Below, in pieces: positions 1-6,603 of a DNA stretch of 22,843 nt. The DNA comes from a virus. The translations under genes were made by a program, and so were the position numbers. Within the stretch, counting starts at the first letter, position 1. Each line of letters begins with the position of its first letter. Below the pieces are notes generated by a model that had not been told where the DNA came from, searched no databases, and was given only the letters and a program-made list of their open reading frames with translations. The stretch lies in IMG/VR virus record IMGVR_UViG_3300031675_000531, positions 1 through 22,843 of that record, one strand, 5' to 3'.

Positions 1-17
1 GCCGCCCTTTTAATAAA

Positions 18-941
18 TTAGTTTAGTGATTTGATTATCTTAACAATTCCTGGTGTTTCAGTTAAATTACTTTCCCATTTACTGTATTTAGATACTGCTT
101 TTTCTTTCATTAATGATTGATCTGCATTTGACAATTCAACAATCTCACACCCTCTTGCTGATGCTGTTTCTTCAAACTGTCTTGCATCTTCAGTTGTCCA
201 TCCTCTTTCAAGTGTAGCAACTTCTTTCGCTACTGCGTTTAAAGTTTCTTGTTCTGACGCAGTTAATGTGTCATAAAACTTTTTACTTACAACTATGTCT
301 GTTAAAAACAATGAGTGATTTGATTTTAAGAATTTTTTACCTTCTTTAAATCTAATGTATGTAGTATCTCTAAAATCTACATCACTCTCTTGTTTAAATT
401 CTTTTCTTTCGATTGCGTTTAGACCTAGGCTTTCCATGTACTCTTTTGTAACTGGATTGCTATTAACTAACACTGTTTTACCTGCAAAGTCTTCAATTGT
501 AGGTATTGAATCAAAAGAACCAAATGCTCTGTATCCACCCGAGTAAGTGTATGCTAATCCTACCATACCTCTTTGTTCTAAGTGACTGTTTATGTGTGTA
601 CCAACTTTTCCATCTAACACTTTAGTTGCGTGGTCATGTGATTCAAACATCCATGGCATGTCTAGTACATTGTGTAGGCCGCCTAAATCTGCTACCTCAA
701 CCTGTGCTATTGAAATGTCGTCATTTTTTAATGATTCAAATAGATTTGAATAATCAATTTTTTTACCATATTGTGATTCGTACTCATTAAAGTCAGCAAT
801 TAGTTCAACCTGTAGTTCTCCGTTGCTTCTTTTTTCTAACAACTCTTTGAATGCTGTTGCTGGTCTCATTACAACTTCTGCAGGGCATGGGCCAAACCCT
901 TGTTTGTTAGTTGATAAAATCAACCATTTTAGTGTTTTCAT
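18..941 (-). CDS. TRAP-transporter DctP-like solute-binding protein, no signal peptide
   Basis: The 307-residue product matches the DctP fold of TRAP-transporter substrate-binding proteins. It has an early FKELLEKRSNGELQVEL stretch (the usual 'snG.v.v' element), a GGYRAF motif near 135-140, an AGKTVLV strand at 153-159, and a late helix with LTASEQETLNAVAKE. In cellular homologues this protein sits in the periplasm and delivers carboxylates to a DctQM permease. Two things are odd. The N-terminus goes straight into the first strand with no signal peptide, so the product should stay in the cytoplasm. At the place where the family has GlkIRV, with the ligand-carboxylate arginine, the sequence reads GKTVLV, so Leu158 replaces the arginine. 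No permease gene is near. The start is fixed by AAGGAG at 952-957, ten bases upstream. It is a stand-alone gene downstream of the helicase on the same strand. The family call is firm; the function is open. Confidence 0.85.
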   Translation of the reverse strand: MKTLKWLILSTNKQGFGPCPAEVVMRPATAFKELLEKRSNGELQVELIADFNEYESQYGKKIDYSNLFESLKNDDISIAQVEVADLGGLHNVLDMPWMFESHDHATKVLDGKVGTHINSHLEQRGMVGLAYTYSGGYRAFGSFDSIPTIEDFAGKTVLVNSNPVTKEYMESLGLNAIERKEFKQESDVDFRDTTYIRFKEGKKFLKSNHSLFLTDIVVSKKFYDTLTASEQETLNAVAKEVATLERGWTTEDARQFEETASARGCEIVELSNADQSLMKEKAVSKYSKWESNLTETPGIVKIIKSLN

Positions 942-1102
942 ATTGCGCCATCTCCTTATATTGCAATTTAATTTAAATGTATTTACTGGATATTTATCTG
1001 GATTATTAGGATTAGTCCAATCAAACTGGTAATATACTCTATTTCGCTTGAATTATATTAAGTTAGTAATGAAACTGATAATATGCTACTGTATTGTGGC
1101 TA
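942..1102. other. Intergenic region between helicase and DctP-like gene
   Basis: This is 161 bases of AT-rich DNA, the longest non-coding stretch in the window. It holds the Shine-Dalgarno of the DctP-like gene and, at 991-998, a minus-strand GATAAATA, one base off the T4 late octamer TATAAATA. I saw no convincing hairpin terminator and no plausible small gene in it. It probably carries the promoter for the DctP-like gene. Confidence 0.5.
952..957 (-). promoter_or_regulatory. Strong Shine-Dalgarno for the DctP-like gene
   Basis: Read on the minus strand this is AAGGAG, ten bases before the ATG at 941-939. Most genes in this window have weak or no Shine-Dalgarno sequences, so this one stands out and fixes the start that lacks a signal peptide. 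Confidence 0.7.
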
Positions 1103-2569
1103 TTACTGATCTTCGTCTGAGTGTAGCTCGTTTAACAGTTGTCTTAGTTTGCCACCTTCAACTGATGCCTTAACTTTACCAATGTCATCACCTTTACGAG
1201 GATCTGGCATCTTTGGTTCGTTTGATGTGTCTGCTGTTACTTTTGAAGTTTGTTTTAGAGAATCATATATCTTATTCTTACCCTGTGTGTTGTAACTTTG
1301 TGACTCTTCTTCATCCAGACTGCTGATTCTCAAACTGTCTACATTAAATTCTAAGTCTACTTTTTGTCCAACACCACTAGATGATCTAGTTTTCATAAAC
1401 TGTATTTGATATCTGCCACGTTCTTTCATTGCTCTACTTGTAAAGATACCGATCACATTATCTGCTGTTTGTATCTTAGATAGTCCGCCTGAGATGTGAG
1501 AGTGATCAAATTCTATTTCTTCAACACTTGCTCTGTTTAACTGTGATGCTGTTGCTAACACACATTGTTTTTCAACAACCAAGTTTCTTAATTCCTCAGA
1601 CACATACTTGTCTTTGATAAACAAGTCTGCAGGTGATATTCTTTTGCTCTTAGGCATCATGAGATCCAAGTAATCAATTAGTATACAATCTATTTTCTTT
1701 TTTGATTTAAGTTCTAATTCTTTTAGATACGTTCTAATATCTAGTACATTACTTCCACTTGGCAAATATTTGATCTGCAAGTTACCTGATTTTTTCTTTA
1801 ACATTTTAACTTTCATCTCAACGTCATCTAGTTGCTTCATTACTGATCTTGTTGGAATGTTAGTCATCATGGCATCTAGCCTCATTGCCGTTAGTGCTTC
1901 TGATAATTCAAAAGAGATGTAACAAACATTAAGTCCGGCTGTGGCCCAATTAACTGCAAGATTCTGCAAGAACAAACTCTTACCTGCTCCTGATCCACCT
2001 GCGAAGATGTTTAGCTCTCCTCTGTTAAATCCACCAAACAGTTTCTTATCCAAGTTAGCCCACCCTGTGCTTATCTGTCCGTTGTTATCTTTTAATGCTT
2101 GTAGTCTACCTTTCGGATCTTCGAAATAGTCTGTACCCATATCTCTTGTAAGTCCTACACTGACTGCTTCTTTAACCATGTCCTCAACAGGACCATAATC
2201 ACCTTTCTCTAAAAGATCAGCTGATGATAGTATTGCTTGTTCAAGTGCTTTGTGTCTTGAGAATGTTTCAAACTCGTCTAGTAGCCAGTTGAAGTGTGCT
2301 GGATCTAAATCCTTTGCTTCTTTTAATTGTATTTCGTGTTCTGCATTTATCTGTGCTACTTCCGGCATCACTTTGTAATCGTCCATATAGTCTTTAACAA
2401 ACTTTGCTATAGGTTGCAGTTTACGATCAAATGATTTAGGATTGAATATGTTCTGTGCTCTAGCAAACGATTCAGCATCTGCTAATAACATTTCAATATA
2501 CAATTTCTGTACATCAAATGAATAGTTCTTAGCCTGGTGTTGCTCTTCGTTGTTATTATAATCAGCCAT
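1103..2569 (-). CDS. 41: Replicative DNA helicase, T4 gp41 / DnaB family
   Basis: The 488-residue protein is a hexameric replicative helicase of the DnaB/gp41 type, which unwinds DNA at the phage fork and partners the primase. The N-terminal third is helical. The RecA-like core follows, with STGWANLDKKLFGGFNRGEL leading into Walker A (AGGSGAGKS, about 190-198), YISFELSE near 218-225, Walker B ILIDYLDLM near 297-304, and ASQLNR at 341-346, where DnaB proteins have the glutamine sensor. The length is close to T4 gp41 (about 475). The C-terminal tail is charged and low in complexity, and may be the primase-binding end. Its start overlaps the primase stop by 8 bases, indicating coupled translation of the primosome pair. 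Confidence 0.95.
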   Translation of the reverse strand: MADYNNNEEQHQAKNYSFDVQKLYIEMLLADAESFARAQNIFNPKSFDRKLQPIAKFVKDYMDDYKVMPEVAQINAEHEIQLKEAKDLDPAHFNWLLDEFETFSRHKALEQAILSSADLLEKGDYGPVEDMVKEAVSVGLTRDMGTDYFEDPKGRLQALKDNNGQISTGWANLDKKLFGGFNRGELNIFAGGSGAGKSLFLQNLAVNWATAGLNVCYISFELSEALTAMRLDAMMTNIPTRSVMKQLDDVEMKVKMLKKKSGNLQIKYLPSGSNVLDIRTYLKELELKSKKKIDCILIDYLDLMMPKSKRISPADLFIKDKYVSEELRNLVVEKQCVLATASQLNRASVEEIEFDHSHISGGLSKIQTADNVIGIFTSRAMKERGRYQIQFMKTRSSSGVGQKVDLEFNVDSLRISSLDEEESQSYNTQGKNKIYDSLKQTSKVTADTSNEPKMPDPRKGDDIGKVKASVEGGKLRQLLNELHSDEDQ

Positions 2570-3575
2570 ACATCTTTCTCTTTAAATCTATTTTCAGTTT
2601 ACTTGATTCTGTTGTTTTTAATATAGATTGTATCGTAAACAGTCTACCGTATTTTAACACAGCATCAGCCACATCGTCAACTCCATCTTCCCATTCTGGA
2701 AAAGCAACTGACCATCCAAACTCCAATGCTTGGTTAATAAGTTTTTGACCAGGAGCATCTCTGTCTGGTACAACTATTACTCGTCTGTTTAGATTATTAA
2801 TCAATTCTTTTTGTATATCATTTATCTCCGATCCAAGTATGCTCACACCAGAAACGGTAATAGCATCAAACGGACCTTCTGTTACTAGCACAAATTTTCT
2901 TGACCAATCCTGTGCATCCATGTTGAACACATATCCAGGCTGTACATCTGTGTAATACTTGACCCTATCAGACTGTTCGAACATCCTACCCGTGAAGCCC
3001 ACTATGTCTCCTCTCCAGTAAAACGGTATTAGTAATCTTTTGTTTACGTCCCAATGCTGATCCGGAGAATACATAAAGTCATACCAGTCGGCACCGATAC
3101 CTCTACTTTTTAAATAATTTAATAATGCATCTATCTTGTTCCATTGTGGCTCTGTTAAATCTTTTGCAACATATTTTTCTAACCATACTTCTAGGTTGTG
3201 TGTATTCTTTGGCAATTCTCTTTTACTAAATGTAACAAATTTTTTCTGCTCGTATTTTGTGTCTCCTTCTTCTTCACGCATGGCTTCGATGGCCATTTTT
3301 CTTATAGTATCATCTGGAATATTAATGTAGCCCATAAACGTTCTCATCTTTTGATTCAGTTTACGACCAATAACATAGTTTGCTTTGAACCCACAGTTAA
3401 AACAATGAAATGATATTGTGCCATCTGCACTGGTCATTATTCCTCCACGTTTCTTTTTGTCTGCTGTCTCTCCATTGTGTACACAACAAGGTGCATTGAA
3501 ACTTATCCAACCACTGGGTGTTTTCTTTTTGTTCGCAGGTAGAGATGTCAGAATAGTATTCTGTATCACGTTCAT
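2562..3575 (-). CDS. 61: DNA primase, T4 gp61 family
   Basis: This 337-residue protein is a TOPRIM primase that makes RNA primers for lagging-strand synthesis. A zinc-binding module at the N-terminus has Cys30/Cys31 and His33, then Cys58 and Cys61 (FHCFNCGF). The TOPRIM domain has LVTEGPFDA with Glu233 and VVPDRDAPGQ with Asp271 and Asp273, the metal-binding residues of the family. The length matches T4 gp61 (about 340). It overlaps the helicase start by 8 bases and lies ten bases behind the structural gene at 3586. I see no Shine-Dalgarno in front of the ATG, so it may depend on read-through from upstream or on a leader-independent start. Confidence 0.92.
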   Translation of the reverse strand: MNVIQNTILTSLPANKKKTPSGWISFNAPCCVHNGETADKKKRGGIMTSADGTISFHCFNCGFKANYVIGRKLNQKMRTFMGYINIPDDTIRKMAIEAMREEEGDTKYEQKKFVTFSKRELPKNTHNLEVWLEKYVAKDLTEPQWNKIDALLNYLKSRGIGADWYDFMYSPDQHWDVNKRLLIPFYWRGDIVGFTGRMFEQSDRVKYYTDVQPGYVFNMDAQDWSRKFVLVTEGPFDAITVSGVSILGSEINDIQKELINNLNRRVIVVPDRDAPGQKLINQALEFGWSVAFPEWEDGVDDVADAVLKYGRLFTIQSILKTTESSKLKIDLKRKMYG

Positions 3576-3585
3576 AAACTATATT

Positions 3586-4392
3586 TTACTGTCTATATAG
3601 GATTTTGTCAATAAGACCGGTATTTCCGGAATCGTTTTGCCAACTAAATCTAACTGCTTGGTAAACACCATAAAAGTTGTAGTTGGTAACACTTGTAGAG
3701 TTTGAAAAACTATTTGTTCGCGAGCCTGCACCATCCATGGTAATATCAAACCAATCTGTGTTTCCAGGTGTAACTGCCATTGTGCCTTGTACTCTCAAAC
3801 CACCTGAGAAGTTTCTAGTATACACTGCGATCGTGTGCAGTGCTTTGTTATTATTTTCGCTTGGTCTTGCACTAATAGAGCCTGATGTTTTTGCCATTGG
3901 TCCTTGTGCTGATTCAAAACTTGATATTTCTGTACTTGCTACTGCTTCCGGATATGCTCCGTCTAATACTTCTAGTGTTCCTGCGGCATTATATCCTGTG
4001 TCTGCATACGTTACAATAGTACTACCATCGTCTGTTAATTTTTGTTTTATACTGTAATTGTAAAACTTTGCCTCTAATTTTAGTAGGTCGCCTGGTGTGA
4101 TATCAACTGTTGCTGTGCCTTTAGTTGCAATAGTACTTCCGTCGTCTATTACTTTTAAAGTACGTGTTAGCACACTCTTTTTGCTATCGGTATCGATAAT
4201 ATTGATCTCGTATGTCTTGCCCACTATATTCTGAGCCTTCTGATCCTCATTCTTAAACGTGAATGATACAGGATTAGTGACCCCTCTATGTAATGTTAAC
4301 CGTCTATCGTACACTTTCGAGTTCCTTCCATGATAACCACTTTGATACGCAATTACCACCTGATTTATTAAATACCTTTGTACTGTTTGCAT
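3586..4392 (-). CDS. Probable virion structural (tail/baseplate-type) protein
   Basis: The 268-residue product has no catalytic motif and looks like a beta-rich virion protein: many Ser, Thr, Gly and Asn, alternating strand patterns, and no membrane segment or signal peptide. The stretch from about 32 to 80 (LTLHRGVTNPVSFTFKNEDQ, then YEINIIDTDS) resembles the N-terminal beta domain of baseplate proteins such as BppU, which polarise and describe strain-like ranges. The six-residue motif DDGSTI occurs twice (83-88 and 121-126), hinting at an internal repeat. A perfect T4 late octamer lies 17-24 bases before the start, which agrees with a late structural gene. It is placed directly upstream of the early-type primase and helicase genes. 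The structural role is inference; the exact part of the virion is unknown. Confidence 0.6.
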   Translation of the reverse strand: MQTVQRYLINQVVIAYQSGYHGRNSKVYDRRLTLHRGVTNPVSFTFKNEDQKAQNIVGKTYEINIIDTDSKKSVLTRTLKVIDDGSTIATKGTATVDITPGDLLKLEAKFYNYSIKQKLTDDGSTIVTYADTGYNAAGTLEVLDGAYPEAVASTEISSFESAQGPMAKTSGSISARPSENNNKALHTIAVYTRNFSGGLRVQGTMAVTPGNTDWFDITMDGAGSRTNSFSNSTSVTNYNFYGVYQAVRFSWQNDSGNTGLIDKILYRQ

Positions 4393-4408
4393 AATACATA
4401 TTTAACAG

Positions 4409-4416
4409 TATTTATA
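4409..4416 (-). promoter_or_regulatory. T4-type late promoter (TATAAATA)
   Basis: The minus strand reads CTATAAATACTG. TATAAATA is the exact -10-like octamer recognised by the T4 late sigma factor gp55, which needs no -35 element. It lies 17-24 bases upstream of the ATG of the structural gene, so the transcript would start only about ten bases before the coding region. It is the only perfect octamer I found in an intergenic position in the window. Confidence 0.65.
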
Positions 4417-4424
4417 GATATAGA

Positions 4425-4799
4425 ATGAATGAAATTTTTAATACATTAAAAGACAAATTTCCTTTTTTAAGTCTGATCAGAAAGGGCGATTTGGAGTTTG
4501 TGGGCATAGTACAAAACGAAGACACAAACGTTATCAGCTTTTACGACTATGGACGTTTGATGTTGCCAGCAGACAAGATGAAATTCTTAAAATGCGGTGA
4601 TATTTGGTGGACTGAGTCAAATAGAAAACTACCAATTAACATCTTCTTAAAAGGTGATTTTAGATACTTTAGGTCTACACTAATAACGTTGAACAGTAAA
4701 GACGTTGAAATAGTACACGGTCCTACTGTTAGACTTTCTGAAATATCAAAGAAACGAGTAAAAAGAAGAACTATTCAGTTAGTAAGAAGACCTATCTAG
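4425..4799 (+). CDS. Hypothetical protein, basic C-terminus
   Basis: The 124-residue product is not one I recognise. It has an alternating hydrophobic pattern in the first 90 residues (LEFVGIVQNEDTNVISFYDYG, then LKCGDIWWTES), suggesting a small beta-rich fold, and ends in a strongly basic tail (KKRVKRRTIQLVRR) that could contact nucleic acid. There are no cysteine clusters, membrane segments or signal peptide. It is alone on the plus strand, divergent from the structural gene 32 bases away and convergent with the lysine-rich small gene, with which it shares its stop site. The ATG at 4425 is the first in frame. Confidence 0.75.
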   Translation: MNEIFNTLKDKFPFLSLIRKGDLEFVGIVQNEDTNVISFYDYGRLMLPADKMKFLKCGDIWWTESNRKLPINIFLKGDFRYFRSTLITLNSKDVEIVHGPTVRLSEISKKRVKRRTIQLVRRPI

Positions 4800-4939
4800 T
4801 CTTTAGCTTTTTCAATATACTTTTTATAATATATCGTCAGTGGATTATCCGCTTGATAACGACACTCAGTCGAAGGCATAGGATAGCTTTTTTTCTTCTT
4901 ACGTTTTTTGGAAAGTTTTTTAGTCTTTTGATTGTGCAT
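4796..4939 (-). CDS. Small lysine-rich protein, 47 residues
   Basis: A short open frame fills the space after the DnaE-like gene. It begins at the ATG at 4939-4937, inside the end of that gene (20-base overlap), and ends at TAG at 4798-4796. The product starts MHNQKTKKLSKKRKKKKSYP and continues with an acidic and aromatic second half ending YIEKAKD. The N-terminus is a dense run of Lys and Arg, typical of small nucleic-acid-binding or scaffold peptides. There is no clear Shine-Dalgarno, so translation would rely on coupling. It is supported by filling the gap exactly and by overlapping its neighbour as the rest of the block does; a chance open frame of this length is still possible. Confidence 0.5.
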   Translation of the reverse strand: MHNQKTKKLSKKRKKKKSYPMPSTECRYQADNPLTIYYKKYIEKAKD

Positions 4940-5510
4940 CAAAACTATATTTAGCTTTGGCAATCAAATTCATCTGCACCACAATTGCCTGTGCATATGC
5001 AACAGCATGTGACTTCTTGAAGAAGTATGATCCGTCTTTAGGTTTTATCCACACGTCTTTTATTATATCAACCCAGTCCTTGTACATTAGTCCTCTTTTA
5101 GCAGGACGTATAATTGCTAGTACAGCCGCAAGTTGTTCTATTGTTTTAGGTTCAAGTTTGTTTACAATGTTAAAGTGTCCGTTTAGATGAAACAATTGGT
5201 CTACTACTGTAGAATCTTTTAGCATATCCCAATCAGGCTCTTGTATCATAAGTTCAACAAGCTGTTGTTCTGATTTTACTTCTTTGTAGAGATTTACATT
5301 AAGACAATCAATTTTAAAGTATCCTCTGTCCTCTGCTTTTTTATAATCTAATGAGCTGTGTCCTGTAACTGGATGTTCTGGTACAGCATGGAAGTATACA
5401 CCGCTCTTGTGTTTTTCTGTTTTGTCACCTTTGATCATTGTTGCAGGAGTATGTTTGAATAGTTTCAATACTCCGTCTCTGTCAAAAAAGTCTATGTCTA
5501 CATCAGGCAT
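4920..5510 (-). CDS. Miniature DnaE-like (DNA polymerase III alpha) core protein
   Basis: The 196-residue product looks like a compressed C-family polymerase core. It opens with MPDVDIDFFDRDGV, matching the DnaE motif lPDfDiDF, so Asp5 and Asp7 fit the first two catalytic aspartates. KHKSGVYFHAVP (about 34-44) sits where DnaE has HacGVviap. GYFKIDCL at 63-70 fits lvKfDfLGL, so Asp68 fits the third aspartate. VNKLEPKTIEQLAAVLAIIRP (116-136) fits the finger region before RPGp, and FFKKSHAVAYA (163-173) fits FnkSHaaaYa. A cellular DnaE is about 1,100 residues; the PHP, tau-binding and OB parts are absent, and the spacing between motifs is much shorter. It overlaps its neighbours on both sides in the replication block. 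It could be a polymerase, a non-catalytic relic or a DNA/dNTP-binding accessory. Confidence 0.75.
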   Translation of the reverse strand: MPDVDIDFFDRDGVLKLFKHTPATMIKGDKTEKHKSGVYFHAVPEHPVTGHSSLDYKKAEDRGYFKIDCLNVNLYKEVKSEQQLVELMIQEPDWDMLKDSTVVDQLFHLNGHFNIVNKLEPKTIEQLAAVLAIIRPAKRGLMYKDWVDIIKDVWIKPKDGSYFFKKSHAVAYAQAIVVQMNLIAKAKYSFDAQSKD

Positions 5511-5676
5511 TTTTCTTTTTGTAATCCTTTATTGTTTTGTTTAATTCTCCACCTTCAAAGTTTGGCAGATTTATTAACGTGTTTAACACTTTATTATTTG
5601 GATCAAGTTTATAAACTTCTATACCCAGTGAGTTTATAAATCTATCATCCATTGCTGTTTTAATAAATTTTCCCAT
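5503..5676 (-). CDS. Small hypothetical protein, 57 residues
   Basis: A short frame runs from ATG at 5676-5674 to TGA at 5505-5503. It begins MGKFIKTAMDDRFINSLGIE and ends in a lysine-rich KDYKKKNA. Its start overlaps the stop of the 81-residue gene by one base (TAATG), and its end overlaps the DnaE-like start by 8 bases, the same coupling seen throughout this block. It fills exactly what would otherwise be a 165-base gap. It has no recognised motif. The tight fit on both sides is the main evidence that it is real. Confidence 0.65.
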   Translation of the reverse strand: MGKFIKTAMDDRFINSLGIEVYKLDPNNKVLNTLINLPNFEGGELNKTIKDYKKKNA

Positions 5677-5921
5677 TAGTGTACTGTTCCTTTTCTTTTA
5701 GCTTCATAATGTTGGTCAAATTTCTTTTTAGTTCCAGGTTGTAATACTTCTAAACAGTCTAACATCTTGTGATATCCCTTGCTTACTTGAACTTTATGAT
5801 TCATTTCAGGCATACAAATTTTTCCAACTTCGCCATTGTGTTTAATGTGTACAATCATATCTCCTTCTTGGATGTCAAATTCTAGTTCACCGTCTATTTC
5901 AATTTTTATTTTCTTACTCAA
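5676..5921 (-). CDS. Hypothetical protein, 81 residues, TTG start
   Basis: The product begins MSKKIKIEIDGELEFDI and is a small, mostly beta-patterned protein with a basic end (KRKGTVH). I do not recognise a family. The start is TTG, not ATG; it is fixed by a perfect AGGAGG at 5928-5933 six bases upstream, and it overlaps the stop of the zinc-finger gene by 8 bases. It is followed by the 57-residue gene through a TAATG junction. The position inside the replication block suggests a linked role, but nothing in the sequence shows it. Confidence 0.75.
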   Translation of the reverse strand: MSKKIKIEIDGELEFDIQEGDMIVHIKHNGEVGKICMPEMNHKVQVSKGYHKMLDCLEVLQPGTKKKFDQHYEAKRKGTVH

Positions 5922-6603
5922 TTCTAGCCTCCTTTGCTGTGTCTTGTACCAACATATGGTCGGCTGGAAAACTTTTAAATTTGTTAGCCCAGTACTCTGG
6001 ATTAATAAATCGTTGTGTTATTTGTAACTGTTCGTCACTAAATGATTTTAACATCTTCTTGCCTGCCTTGCAACCTAACAACAACCACGGACTTAATTTG
6101 CCTTGCTGTATGTGTGCCACTGCTCTGTTGGTATTGACAAGTCTAAAGTAGTCTGACCATTGTGCATTTTGTTCAGTTGCCCAATCCATCATTGTTGCGA
6201 TGCTTCTTTGCAGTGCCGCTTCGATTGGTTCTATCTTTAATGTCTCTATTAGATATGCTTCGTATAGATCATCTCTGGCCCAATGATCTAATTTAATTTT
6301 TGATTGTAATACATAGTCAATATATTTTTCTGGATATAATGGATTAATATGCATAATGAATCTACCAAATTTTACAAATGCATTATAATAAGAACTGCCG
6401 CAGAAGTCTTCATATGTCTTTGGCTTTTTTGCATTGTGTTGATGCACTTCATAGAATCTTTGAAATACCATAAAAGCGTTCACTACCCACTTCTCATCTC
6501 GTTGTAGATATCTTCTTTTTGGTTCGCATAGGTGTACTTGCAAAGTTCGTTCTTTCGCAAACTCCTTACTGCAATAGGTACATTTATTTAGACTGGGTGC
6601 CAT
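5914..6603 (-). CDS. Hypothetical protein with N-terminal C2HC zinc finger
   Basis: The 229-residue protein opens with a finger-like motif: Cys8 and Cys11 (KCTYCSKEF), then His24 and Cys26 (LQVHLCEPKRR), spaced C-x2-C-x12-H-x-C with the Phe and Leu expected of a treble-clef or C2H2-type finger. The rest is helical and rich in aromatic residues, without a known catalytic motif. The finger suggests nucleic-acid or protein binding. Its start lies inside the end of the preceding gene (20-base overlap), and its end overlaps the TTG start of the next, so it belongs to the same operon as UvsW. The function is not recognised; a DNA-bound replication or recombination accessory is one possibility. Confidence 0.75.
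   Translation of the reverse strand: MAPSLNKCTYCSKEFAKERTLQVHLCEPKRRYLQRDEKWVVNAFMVFQRFYEVHQHNAKKPKTYEDFCGSSYYNAFVKFGRFIMHINPLYPEKYIDYVLQSKIKLDHWARDDLYEAYLIETLKIEPIEAALQRSIATMMDWATEQNAQWSDYFRLVNTNRAVAHIQQGKLSPWLLLGCKAGKKMLKSFSDEQLQITQRFINPEYWANKFKSFPADHMLVQDTAKEARIE
5928..5933 (-). promoter_or_regulatory. Perfect Shine-Dalgarno (AGGAGG) before a TTG start
   Basis: The minus strand reads AAAGGAGGCTAGAATTG. AGGAGG with a six-base spacer decides the TTG start of the 81-residue gene. It lies within the last codons of the zinc-finger gene, so the pair is translationally coupled. Confidence 0.75.

Noticed and set aside
18-941. Reading the DctP-like gene as evidence that the window is bacterial chromosome
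   Set aside because: It lies directly next to gp41/gp61-type genes on the same strand, lacks a permease, and has no signal peptide, all of which fit a phage-adapted copy better.
991-998. Minus-strand GATAAATA as a second late promoter, for the DctP-like gene
   Set aside because: It differs from TATAAATA at the first base and lies about 50 bases from the start codon in very AT-rich DNA; kept only as a remark.
4018-4150. Two DDGSTI-coding segments as a DNA-level tandem repeat
   Set aside because: The repeat is only six residues, and the surrounding sequence does not align; treated as a protein motif within the structural gene.
5631-5650. Plus-strand TATAAATC resembling a late promoter
   Set aside because: It is inside a coding frame on the other strand, is not a perfect match, and has no plus-strand gene after it.
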